Positions 41,601-53,600 of a DNA stretch of 64,000 nucleotides are shown piece after piece. Every line of letters begins with the position of its first letter. Position 1 is the stretch's first letter. Made by a program: the position numbers and the translations under genes. This DNA comes from Crocodylus rhombifer. Lineage: Eukaryota > Chordata > Crocodylia > Crocodylidae. The notes under the pieces are model-generated. The model worked only from the letters and a program-made list of their open reading frames with translations, ran no database searches and was not told where the DNA came from. The stretch is from positions 168,733 to 232,732 of the forward strand of contig JAVSML010025171.1 of NCBI GenBank assembly GCA_038503035.1, read 5' to 3'.

Positions 41601-44600
41601 TGGGAGCTCCCTACGCTGACAGGGCTCCCAGCCATGGTGGGGAGCACCCTGATCTCCCACAACTGGGAGCTCTGTCAGCTGCTCAGGGCTCCCCCAGCTG
41701 GAACGCTCGGTCAGTTGACCAGTGCTCCCAGCTACACTCCAGAGACTGAAAGCACTGGCCACCTGTTCAATTAAAGACCTGATAGGAACTAGCAACAAAG
41801 TTATTACATAAAATATGGGTAATAATTGTGCTTATTCCTGGTTTTATAACACCATCAATGGAATGAACATGTGGCCATGTCACTACTAAAGACATGATTA
41901 ACATGTTAATCATATCTTCAGTGTTAGTGTGTGTCAGGGGCCTCAGATAAGGGCCAAAACGGCTTAAGCTCATAAAAGCTCAGTGGCACCCACACTGCTT
42001 GTACTCTGTTTAACTGCGTAATTTAAGAAACTGACTAGGAGCCAGCAATTTAAAGGCTTCTAAAGCAGCAGGTTGACTAAGTCCTGCCAATTCCAAGGTT
42101 GCTGTTAGAGGTGTAATGTTTTCTAAGGGACGAGGGCAGGACCCTTAATGAACACACAAAGCTTAGGGCAGGGTGCACTGTAATTACTGAGCAATGGTTA
42201 CACTGAGTTGGGGTAAGTGCCCTGCTGCATGCCAGTTGTATATTTAAAGGGAACACTCAGTAACAGCAAAATCCCCTTTCATCTCAGTGGGAAGCTTTTG
42301 TTCCAAATATTGTCCAGTTCATCATTAGTGTCTGCACTTGCTTCCTTGTCTCATCCATGCCCAATTTCCACTGCAGCCCTTCAGGGAGGCTGGTGGAGTA
42401 TTTGGCCTGTTTGGACAAAATCCAGAAGGCGGTGGAGTATTTCCAAGACAACAATCCTGACAGCCCGGAACTGAATCGAGTGGTACGTAGCACACCGGCA
42501 GATCCTGGCGGGTTATGTGAGCACAAACTTTGCTGTCAGTTGCCGGCAAAGGAAGATATGTTGGCTGCCTGCTTGTAGGAGCAGTGTTTCAGATTCCTCC
42601 TCAGTTGCTTAGCCCAAAGTTGAAGCACCGTCTTGGTTTGTTCTTGCATCCTGTATTGGGAAGACCTGTGGTAGCTGGTAGCTGAAATCCTGTCTCTTGT
42701 CTTCAGCTAACTTGTGTATTTATTCCTGTCAAGGACAGAACATTTTCCTTAATGCAGAATCCAAGACTTGCAATCTTTCAGAAAGCATGGCAAGCTTTCC
42801 AAGGTGTCCAAGCAGTGGCGTGCTTTGAGTTTGCACCGGATGTAAATGGAGAGCTTAAATCCTCCAGATGCCTTTTGAGTCCTAATGAATTAGCTCAGTG
42901 ATGTTCAACGTCAGGCTTGTGAGCCAAATCCAGCCCACAGGGCAATACCATCCAGCCCATGGGTTCCCCCTGGGTTCAGAAATGTTGGCAGCAGTGGAGT
43001 GTTCGGGAAATTTCCGCCACGAAATTTCCAGACTTTTGGGGGGAGCCCTGTGGAGCGATGCAGCCCCTCATGCTGGGATATAGTGTTACTCTGGGGATTG
43101 ATCCAGGATGCAGGGCCAGGTTGATCTACTTAGTCCTACCTGCTGATTGACCCATGTGCCAACCTCATGCTGGGTCTGGCTTACAGACTGACCCACAAAC
43201 CAACCCCATGAGACCAGAAGTTTGAGCACCACTGGCTTAGCCTGTAGCTCTGGTGGTCCGTTTAATATGCATGTGAAAGATGGTCTAACAGGACCTGGGT
43301 TGGGTACCCCCAGCCTCCGTTTACCACAGACTTCCTAAATGACCTTGGATGAATCATGGAAGTCTGGGCCTCGCATCTCCATCTGCAAATGGGAACATCA
43401 GTTTTTGCCTCCCTCTCAGTTAGTGCAAGGTGGCATTCAGCCTGTCAGCTTGTAATATCCATCAAACTTTAATCTCATATGCAGTGTCCTGCTAGCCCCA
43501 GTTCTCCTGCTCTAGCCCCTAGCATTGTTTAAACAGCTGCTATTTCAAGAACAGTTAAATTTGAAAGCAGCTTCCAATCCAGGCTTTTATCGGTGTGAAG
43601 CATTAATCTCTAACTCAAGTATTTTGAGACCACAGCTGCTAAAATTGACATAGCAGAAGAACTGCTGGGAACCAAGGAAGGAACTAAACTATTTTTTTAA
43701 TCTGGTATTTTGGATTCTCCCTTCCCCTGTGGCAGACTGGTCTCTGTTAAACTGCCTGGGCTGTGGGACACTTTCAGAACCAGTGTATCCCAGTCTTACA
43801 ATGATCAGAAATAAATGGGATGTGAAGAAAAGGATGGAAAATTGTACCGGCTGCAGCCACTGCCTTTTCTCCTCTCTGTCGTGACTTCCTTATTCAGGGG
43901 TCAGGTTCTGCTGTTACAACCATGTAATCACACTCAACTTGATGGATTTGTAGCAGTGAGAGAGCCGAGTGCCCTCTCCAGGTCAAAGCCTTGATCGTTC
44001 CCATGGAAGAGGTGCTGCCTTTCAGCTTCTGTTCAGGTTTTCAACTCTAGCAGCTAAAGGAATGCAGTGTGACATTTGGATGTTTGGTTTGGTGCCTTTC
44101 CTTTGAAACTCTCATCACGGCAGGCCCCACTGGGTTTTTGAGGTGGGTGTTGGAGTTTCTCTGGGTTGTGGGATCTTTCCAATGTCTACAAGCGGTTGTA
44201 GAAGCATCATGTTTGTTTTCTCCCTCGCTGCTTGTTCCTCCAGAAATCCCTGTTTGAGCGGGGGAAGGAATCCCTGGAATCGGAATTCCGCAGCCTGTTG
44301 ACGCGATGCACCAAGCCAGTTCCACCCATCCTCATCCTGGACCACCTCGGTGGGGATGATGAGATTGAAACGCAGGAAGAGATGCCATTGAACCAGCTCC
44401 CTGAGAACACCTTGAAAGACATCATCAGCATCTCTCGCTGGCTGGTGGAGTTTGGAAGAAACCAAGGTAAATTTTAAAGCTAACCATTGAGTGAACCAGT
44501 TGCATGTCATTCTTGATCATTCCAGTGGTCTCCTTCCCCCATGTCTGCCATGCTCCTGGAGCCTACCCAGTCTGTGGAGGATGATCCATATCTCTCCTAA

Positions 44601-47600
44601 AGCCAGCTAGTAGGCCATCGCACTCCAGTCTTCTTGTCTTGCTCCCAACCAGCAGCAGTGGTGCGCACCTGCCTGCCTGCCTGGTATGGCATGCCACTGT
44701 GGGTGCCCACTGGACTCTGCTCTGGGACTTTTGACCAGTTGGCTGGGCCTGGAGTACAGAAGCCTGCACTGTCCTGGTTTGCCTGGGATGTATGGTCACC
44801 CTAGTCGCATCTCCTCAGTACTCAAGTCTGTATTTCATAGTAGTTCTTCAGCTCAAGAGCCAAGAGATCTTGCTGCCATTGGTAGCTGACAAAGAACTGC
44901 AGGCAGGAAAACAAAGTTTGGGATTAGTCTTTTGGAGGCATGTTTAGGGAACAGTTTAGATCCAGTTCCTTATAAATCCTCCCCTTTTTCTTCATTTAAC
45001 TCTGTGTTTGTATACTATTTATAGTAACCCTTTGGAGCTTACAGTTGATTGTTTCCTCCACTCAGAATCCAGCCCTTTAAAAAAAGGTCTAAGAATATAT
45101 TTATACAGTTTGATCAGTCCTGGTGCTTTCCTCAGTGCCCTGGTGTCTTTTCTTTTTCTTTTAAGAGAAATTGGAAGCTTAGGCCTCAATTCTGCAAAGA
45201 TACATGCATCTGTGTAGTTACGTGCACATAGTTGGGGTTTTTATTTTATCTTTTTCTGGCATCAGACCATTTGCATGTGTAAAATCACTTACTTGAATAG
45301 GAGTTTTCAGGGAAGAGAGAGCAAGGCCCATCCAGTACTTGGAGTAGAGGAGGGTTTGTGTGGAGAGGAGCAATTCCCAGCTATGTCCAGCAGGGAGTTG
45401 TAAAAGAGAACTCTGGTAGGGATGGGGAAAAAATCTCTGGGGTCTGGAGACAAGGCGCAGCTAAACAGTGGGTTGGAGGATAGCACACAAAGCGGCTTTG
45501 CAGCAGCTCAGGTACTTATGCCCCTAGTCTCTTCCATTGGACTCCATTCCCCATTCTTCACACTGGCGGTGTGCATATGTGCCATTGTAGAAGTTGATGA
45601 ACTGAAGAAGTGGCCCCTCAGTGTTGCTAATTTTAAGATTTTTCTAAACGTCTCTGCCACCTTTAAACATCTCTGTTCCCCCACCCTTTTTTTTTTTCTT
45701 CTTAAGCCAGGATTTTCCAAGCCCACATAATAACAGGGCTTAGCTACTAGGCCTGTGCGAAACTTCAGTCCCTGATTCAATTCGGTGGCTAAATATCCAA
45801 ATCCGTATTGAATCGGAGGACCCTTTAATTTCTCTGAATCGAATTGGAACCCTCCAAATTGTTTCGGAAAGATTTGAAGATTCAGACACAGAGACAACTT
45901 TAAATGGTTTTTTTTCTACATATCTCAAGGTAGCAGGCAGCTCGTGAACATTGCGATGCTGGGGCGCATGGAGCACTCCTGGTCCGCTTCCGGGTCCTCC
46001 AGGGAGCATGCAGGGGGCCCCCTGCACCCGCCCGGCTTGGCGAGTGGTGCCTCCTGCATCTGGGGGGGCACCTGGGGTCCCCCTGCAGCTAATCACTGAA
46101 CCAGGAGGATGCAGGGGACACCCCCCCAGCACACTCCCTGGCAAACCTGGAAGTGGACCAAAGTAATTCTGGTCCACTTCCAGATTCGCCACCAAACACG
46201 TGGAGGGGCCCCCCACCCCCCCACTCCTGTGGGACGCTCCATGCGCCCCAACATAGCCGCATTCACAAGCCTCACTGGTACCTCGAGGTATGTAGAAAAA
46301 GCTTTTAAAGCTGTCTAGGTCCGAATCGGCATCAAATCTTCAGATTCAGACTCGGCCGAATCGAATCGGGATCAGTGATCTGAATCGGCTAATTGAATCA
46401 TTGTCCCCGATTCAGGCTGAATCTGAATCGAATAGGGCCTGCTTCCCACACCCCTATTGGCTGCCCTGTGAACTTGAGCTTTCATAGGCAATGATCTACT
46501 TTGTCCAATCTGATGAAATAGGTTGTTACCTGTGAAAAGGTTAGGTGTCTCTGAACCATATAATTTGAAGTCAGGCAGAAGGTAGGGCACAGAGTCAATG
46601 TAAAGACTAATACAGCTAACTGCCTCCTTATTAACATGGTAATTGGTCGCAAACCTGCATTTCAGTGTGCGGTTATAGCAACCATGCAGTGCATTAAATA
46701 AGTTCACAGGCTTTGTGAGATGAGTATTGCACAGGGTTAAACTGTCACATTGTCTATCCTGATGTGAGCCAAAGGGGTATGGTGATAGTGTATTTTTTCC
46801 CATCTATCTTCATTTTCTCCAGTCTCAAGTCTTACCTAGCAGATCTGTAAGCGGGGGCTTTCAGAAGGGAACTGACCTCTTCTTGATTGGGGTCCCTCAT
46901 GGATGGACCATGGTTTGGGAAAAGGTCCAGCAGTAACATCCTCACTGTGTAGGAAACACTTTGATTTCTGGTCCCAATCCAACTTCTGTCTTGTCTCCTT
47001 AGACTTCATGAACGTTTACTACCAAATCCGCTCTAGCCAGCTTGACCGATCCATCAAAGGGCTGAAAGAGCATTTCCGGAAGAACAGTTCCTCCTCGGGG
47101 GTCCCCTACTCCCCTGCCATCCAGAACAAGAGGAAGGATACACCCACCAAAAAGCCCATCAAGAGACCAGGTGAGTCCTACACCAAGGGTCAACCTCTCA
47201 TGCTAAAATACAGCCCCCTTCCCCTGCGTTTCCCCCAGCGTATTGTTTTGTTAGTTCATAATGGGTTTATTCCTCTGACCAGAACTTTCCTTAGGGCTAG
47301 CCATTTCCTCAGAGTCCTAAGTCTTTGTGAAGGCAGCAGAATAGATTTAAAGAACAAACACTTGTCCACTTAATTAGGAATTTCATGAAGTTTAGCTCCT
47401 AGATCATAGGCTGTCCTTCATTTCTCAGTTTGTTAGCTCACCTGGTCTGCCTCCCAGGGTGATTTCAAAGTTTCATGAAGAAAGGTGGACAAGATGGGGG
47501 TCGACTACTTTACTTTATAAAGAGACACATAGTAGAGGACATCAGAAATATTATAAAATAATTAGTTATTTTAACTATTTTAAGACATACAAAAGCTAGA

Positions 47601-50600
47601 ACTCTTGGTTCCAAAATGATACATTTATTAGACCAATTGGGTCTAATTTCCCAGTTGGCCTAATAAAAGGTATCATTTTGGAACCAGGAGTTCTAGCTTT
47701 TTGTATGTCTTCTTGTCTCAGACCAACATGGCTATTAAGTACACCCCTGACGCACAAAATAATAAGTGAGATAAAGCAGGTGGGAGACTTCTGTTTCACT
47801 TGGCTGAAAAAGAAACAATTTCAAACAAAGGCTTTCCTGGGTGTTTCTGAGATCATCCAAATGCTTTTCTTCTGAGTGGGGGGGAAAAATGCAGGAAGTG
47901 GGTTGGGCACGGGAATTGGTGGAAAGGTTGGAGCGGAAAAAGGAATTTTTATCCATTTTAACTGTGCTGTGTTTATTTTCATAATCCCTGTGAATGGCAG
48001 TCCTCATTCCAGGTAAAGAGTCTCTGTGTGTCTGTGTGCCTTCAGGCTTTTCAGGTCCTCTTCACTTTAACATGCAGAGAAGTCTAATAACCCACTTTCT
48101 GCGCAAAAAGGCTGCAGCTGGGATATTTTTAAGGGAAAATGTTTTAGTGGAGATCTTTAAAACAACTGACCCCCCACCTCCCCAGTTAGGTAATTTTAAA
48201 CATGTACCCATGCTCTGGCACTGTTCCTGAAAGCTGAAGGTTATGAGTGCTATGATGCCAAGGAAATTAGCAAGACTCTGATAATTAGCTAGAATCACCT
48301 TGTGAGTCATATCATATTCCTTTGAATATAAGACACTTTTTGTAAAACGAAATGCCGCATTTTCTCACATATATTATGAACCTTTCCCACAAAAAAGATC
48401 AGACCCTCCTCCCCTTTCCAAAATTGGGGCACATGTCTTAAGTGGGGAAGCTGATTTTTTCTGCCTGGAAGAGAGGCAACCCACTTTGATTCCTGCTCCA
48501 AAACCAGTGGCATTTCTTTTCAGGCAGCTGAGGGAGTCAGCTGATTAATGGCTCACTGTCCTTCACTCCATAGTTGGTAACAGTTGCATCTCTCTAGTCT
48601 TGATGTTCCAATAATCAAGCTTACTCTTTTAGCAGTTTTGCTTTCTTCTCGTTAATGCTGGTCTCTGTCCTCACAGGCCTGCAGACTTTCTAGTTCTTTG
48701 CTTGATGCAGCCATAATTCTGGCAAAAAACAATTCTTCCTTCTGCTTTCCCAAAACCAAGATGTGCATTTTATCCCAGGGTGTGTTATATGTGAGGAAAT
48801 ACTGTACTATTTAAATTCAGTTTTAAAAAAAGGGGAACTGATGCACTCCATCTCCACTGTTGAGGTTGTGTTCTTAGAAATGTATCTTTATTTGATGATT
48901 TTTTCCCCTTAACGTGTCGGGGAAAATCTGGGCGCACCTTAAATTCAATGGAGTATGTTACTTAACCCTTCATCTGTTACCATGTCTACTTTTTCCCTTG
49001 ACATTGCTGCCAAATTTTGTAGGTTGGATTTGATCAGGTAAAAATCATTCCAGAAATAAGGATGGATGTAGCTGGAGGTGTCTTTTGCTAAGGGGACTGG
49101 TGTTCTTCCATGTTTTGTACAGCCAGTCTTTTAACTCCTAAATGTTATAGTCCATTCTGTATTCCTGGTGGGAGCATATTCTGTATCAAACTTACTACAC
49201 TAAGGCAAAGAGAGTTGTTTTATCTGGTGAAATCCTCTTCTGTGCTCAATACCTCCTATGCCCTGTGACAGAGCCAGGTATAGATCTCTATACTGTAAAT
49301 TGGTGTGGTTGCCTTGAAGTTGTGCTGACTTGGATTTAATAGAGCCAAGCTGATTTCCGCCCCCTCCCCCCCCTGCCAGCTGAGGATCTGCCACCAGTTT
49401 TCAATTATCATCTCGTCTTGACGGGGCATTTCATTTTTGTCTGTTGCTAACCCAAGAGACTCAGCAAGTAGTGTAACGAACTTAAGTAGAGGTGTCTTCC
49501 CACCACTGAATATTTAGTCAATCTCCCACCATAAAGATTAGAGCCAACATTTGAAAAAAAAAAAAAAAACCTTAGTGATTTTTATGTGGCTTTGACTTAA
49601 GATGTATGATTTCAGATACTGGGAAAGAACATGATTTTTCATACAGCAGTAAACACACATCCTCTCAAAATGAGGCTCCTTTAATGCACAGCAGTTTGGG
49701 TACCCCAAATCACGTTTTGAAAATCTTGGCTTCAATCTATACTTAGCCTGAACACTTGTGCGATGTCAGGTAGAGGGTGTCTTGCTTCTAGCCAAGATAC
49801 AAACTTTGAGCATGTAGAGATGGTGCTACAAGTATGAAACATGGATCAGCAAAGAGGGAGCTAGAGCAGGGATCTGTAGCCCCATAGGCCTGCTGAGAAA
49901 TTTCATCCAGCCCATGCAGCCCAGATATTGGCAGCAGTTTGGCAGTAGGGGGCTTCATGGAGGGTTTGCTGAATTACATACATGATAGCAGTGGGGAGAA
50001 GCAGCAGTGCTTGTAATGGCATTGGCTGGTTGGAAGTGCCGGACAGCTCAGACTGAGCTGTGTTGCTTCAGCCCACTTCTAGGAGGCTCCCAACTCCTAT
50101 GCTAGAATATTGCCAAATGCAAAAAGTAATAGTAGCCACTGCATCTTTATTATCCTCAGCTGGAGAAATGGTCCTTGACCCCAGCTCAGACTCTTAATGG
50201 CTTGTCTACTTATTGCCCCTATTACAGCGACACAGAAACAAGATCTTCTCTTGGCCTTTCCTATATCCTCTCCTGGGATTGTTTCCCCATAGCCCTATCA
50301 GCTTTCAGGGACAGTTCTGGAGGTAAAGTTGTAGGAGATCTCAGCCAGTACTGTCTCCATAATGACGACTGTCTTGGACTTTTAATTGTCTCCTGTTTCA
50401 GTCTTTGTCTTTTCAACTGTGATTGCTGTATTCGGTGCCGTTGTTTCCATAAGTAAAGCAAACTCCTTCCAGATCTTGAAATAATTAAGAGGAGAAGGTC
50501 TAGCAGGTCAGGCATGTGGGTTAAGTCTTCTCCAGCCCTATTATGAAAGAATATCCCAGCGCAGACCCTCAATTCTTTAACCTGTTGCGAGAATAAATAA

Positions 50601-53600
50601 TGGCTAAAAATCTCTGATGTGCTATTGCCCTTTCACCTGCACAGCACAGTCCAAGGGAGCTCATTAGTCTGAAAACAATGGCAAGGTGTTAGAGATGGGG
50701 ATATGAGCCAGAGACCCCAGCAGGACTCAGCTGGATTCTGGGGAGCTTTCACTTCTCAGTAACTGTTTGTTATTTCAAAGCATATGTGTGTTACCACCCT
50801 CATTTCTTTTCCAGCTGTGCCCCACGCTTCTTCAGCACTCTTGAGTTAACATCACACCCAAGGCCTGTGCAGCCCCCCAGTCAGATCCCTTTCACAACTG
50901 GCCTGTTGAGACACGGTTAGAATGAGCAAGGTTCCCAAAGCTGGGGAGTGATGCTTCCCCCTCCACAACGAGAGGGAGATGCTCATAAAACGGGCTTCGG
51001 ATGAAACCATCTCCTGCCAAATGAGTGAAATGCCTTGCCGCACATTTTGGCATTGGTGTCAGGCTTTACAGCATCTTCAAAATATGGGCTGCTTTCTGCT
51101 TCCAAATTTGAGCAGTACCTCTAAGGAGATGAGCATAGCTGAGGCTCTGAAATGGTTTTGTGCAAACCAGTGATTGCTACAGAACGGCGAGAGAGGTCCT
51201 CCTGTTCTCAGTATCAGCCGTAAAGTGCCAACCGCTCTGTTGCCGACAGGCGTTTACGAAGCTACCGATTCTGCGTGGTACACCAGCGCCTGGCAGGTTG
51301 GTCGGTGCTTTGGTGGCAGTAGAAGCAGCTAGCTAACAAGGTCTCTTCCAAGAAGTGCTGAAAATTCATGGATTTCATAAGCAAAGCAATCTCCCTCCAG
51401 ATCTTGAAATAATTGAGAGGAGAAGGTCTAGCAAGTCAGGGCCATGGGTTAAGTCCTCCCATTAAGAGGCCATTAAGATCACCTTGATGTGATTTCTCCC
51501 CTACAGAGGCCATAACATTTCATCCAGTTTCTTAGATGCCTGCTGCCCCTGCCAAATCAACTAGGGAGCAGGCCTACCTGTGGTTGCATGCCACTTCTGT
51601 GAGGAAGGGGAACTAAAGGTATGTCCACCCGGCTTCTGGAATAAGGCTGAGAACACCACTGAAAAATCTCCTGTACACTTGTATAGGCCCAGGTCTGCTA
51701 ATTAAGTAGTGCCAGTGGCTCAGAAATAGGTTCGAGTGCACTTGGTGTATGGAGAACTTGCTTGCGTTGTTGGTGCGTGGTCTACACTGCAGTTAATCCC
51801 CACCAACTCAGATTGAGCCCTTATCTCTCAGCTTTGCTTCAGAGGCCCTCCTAGACATGGACCAAGTGGGAAAGGATGACAGAACAATCTGTTATAGGGG
51901 GGTATATAGATATCGGAAGGCTATAGCAGGTAGGAAGGAAGTAGGAGGGAAGAGGCTTTTATTTTCCTGAGGTCACCTTGATAGTCCTTTAGGAACATAC
52001 TGGCCATCTTTCATAAGCCTCAGCTGTTATTTTGTTCCTGTTCCAGTTCACCTCACGGTGAAGTGATCCAGCAAGGAAAGCTATCAGCCTGCATGAAGTA
52101 CCTGTTTCTGCTTCCCCTTATTTGATCTCTGAACAGCCCTTGAATTGGATGCCTTCGTTAGTAGCTGCCATAGGGTCCCATTTTAATTTGCAAGCTGCCT
52201 AATGGGGGAAGATACTTGTGGAACTAAGGCATTTGGCTTCCAAAAGAATCCATTAAGGCCCAGTTACAATCCTAAGTACCAGCAACAGCATTGAAATAAT
52301 ACCAGTAAACACTTGTTGTGTCTGAATGTAAATGCAACTAATTGGTCTAATGCAAATACAAAAAAAAGAATAGCCCAGATGGTGCAACTCTTATCTGGGA
52401 AGAGTAAATTGGAGGTTTTAGGGCCATAGAAAGAGGCATTCCTGAGCTGTGCTGCTTACCTGGGTTCCACCAACAGCCAGGCAATCGGGAGCTAGAGAGC
52501 CACGCAAGTTTTAATGCCAAAACGCTTACAAAGCCAGAGACCAGTAAAAATAAATAAATAAATAAATTCTGTGCTATATGAGTCGTTATAAATGCTAATG
52601 GAAACAATACCAGTAAACAGTACAGGGCGCATGAATTCTGAAAGTGTGTGGAAGGGTTGGGATGAAAAGAGCCAGTGAGCTCTGCGTTGCTCCAGGAGGA
52701 TGGGGGTAGTGGAGGGGGAAGAAGAGGGAATGTGCCAGAGGCCTGCGAATTGAGGAGTGTGAATGTCAAAGGTGGATAGGATCGTTCCAAGCCCATGGAA
52801 GAATATGTTAAAAAAGGAAGTGATAAAACAGAATCAAGTGTGGGCATTGTCTTTAAGTGGACTTCTTTTGTAAACTGGTGGAATGAACCTGAAAAAGGAG
52901 ATGTTGGAAGAAGAAGCATTTGTCTTGTGGGTTGGTGCTTCTAATGAGAGACTGCAGTTAATTAACAGGCTGGGGACTCCACCCACCTCTGTCACAACCA
53001 GGTTTGGAGCTTGCCCTTCTCTCTCCTACCTCTTCTACTATATAGCCCTTTCTTTCAGCACCTTCAGGCTTCATTCCCACTTCTACCTTCTGAAAGAGAG
53101 AGGTAACACCATACCCTTATGCTCTTCTAGGGTGAAAATTTGGCACACTATTAGACTAAAACTTTCACTGTTCATGTAGTGTTACAGCCAGTCCTCCTCA
53201 TGCTCTCCAGGGCTGCTAGCAGCACCTGTGATGTGCCAGCCAGAATTGCTGGTAAGAAGTTGGGGTTGACTCGCTTTCTGCCTTATTATTATTATTATTA
53301 TTATTATTTTTTTAAGCACAAATGCAACATTTATTTTATGTTTTGGCCAGGTTTATATTTCTCTTAAGTTGATCCATTTGCATTTCCTAGGACCACTCCC
53401 TGCAGAGCTGCTCATGCCTTTCCATAGTTTTCCCTTCCTCACTTTGCACAGACATCTCACAGCAGCAAAGCAAGCTTGGCCTGGTGGGCTCAGGCGATTT
53501 TATTTCGAGCTAATGGGCTGAATGCTACCGTTCTAACGTGTCGGCCACGCTTGGCTTTTGGTTTAACACTCTCTCTTTTGTGTTTGCAGTGCTTCCTAGT

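Larger units (their letters stand above)
42483..44243 (+). other. EXOC7: EXOC7 intron 4
   Basis: 1.8 kb, with a hAT-like element at 42896-43234 followed closely by a reversed MIR fragment at about 43290-43440. Confidence 0.85.
44467..47002 (+). other. EXOC7: EXOC7 intron 5
   Basis: 2.5 kb containing a 709-bp foldback MITE at 45748-46456 and a possible end of a TAGGGTGACCATA-type element at about 44690-44806. Confidence 0.85.

Noticed and set aside
52347..52919. 190-codon minus-strand open frame in EXOC7 intron 6
   Set aside because: Leucine/serine/proline-rich, antisense to an intron, crosses an AAAT microsatellite, and has no domain.
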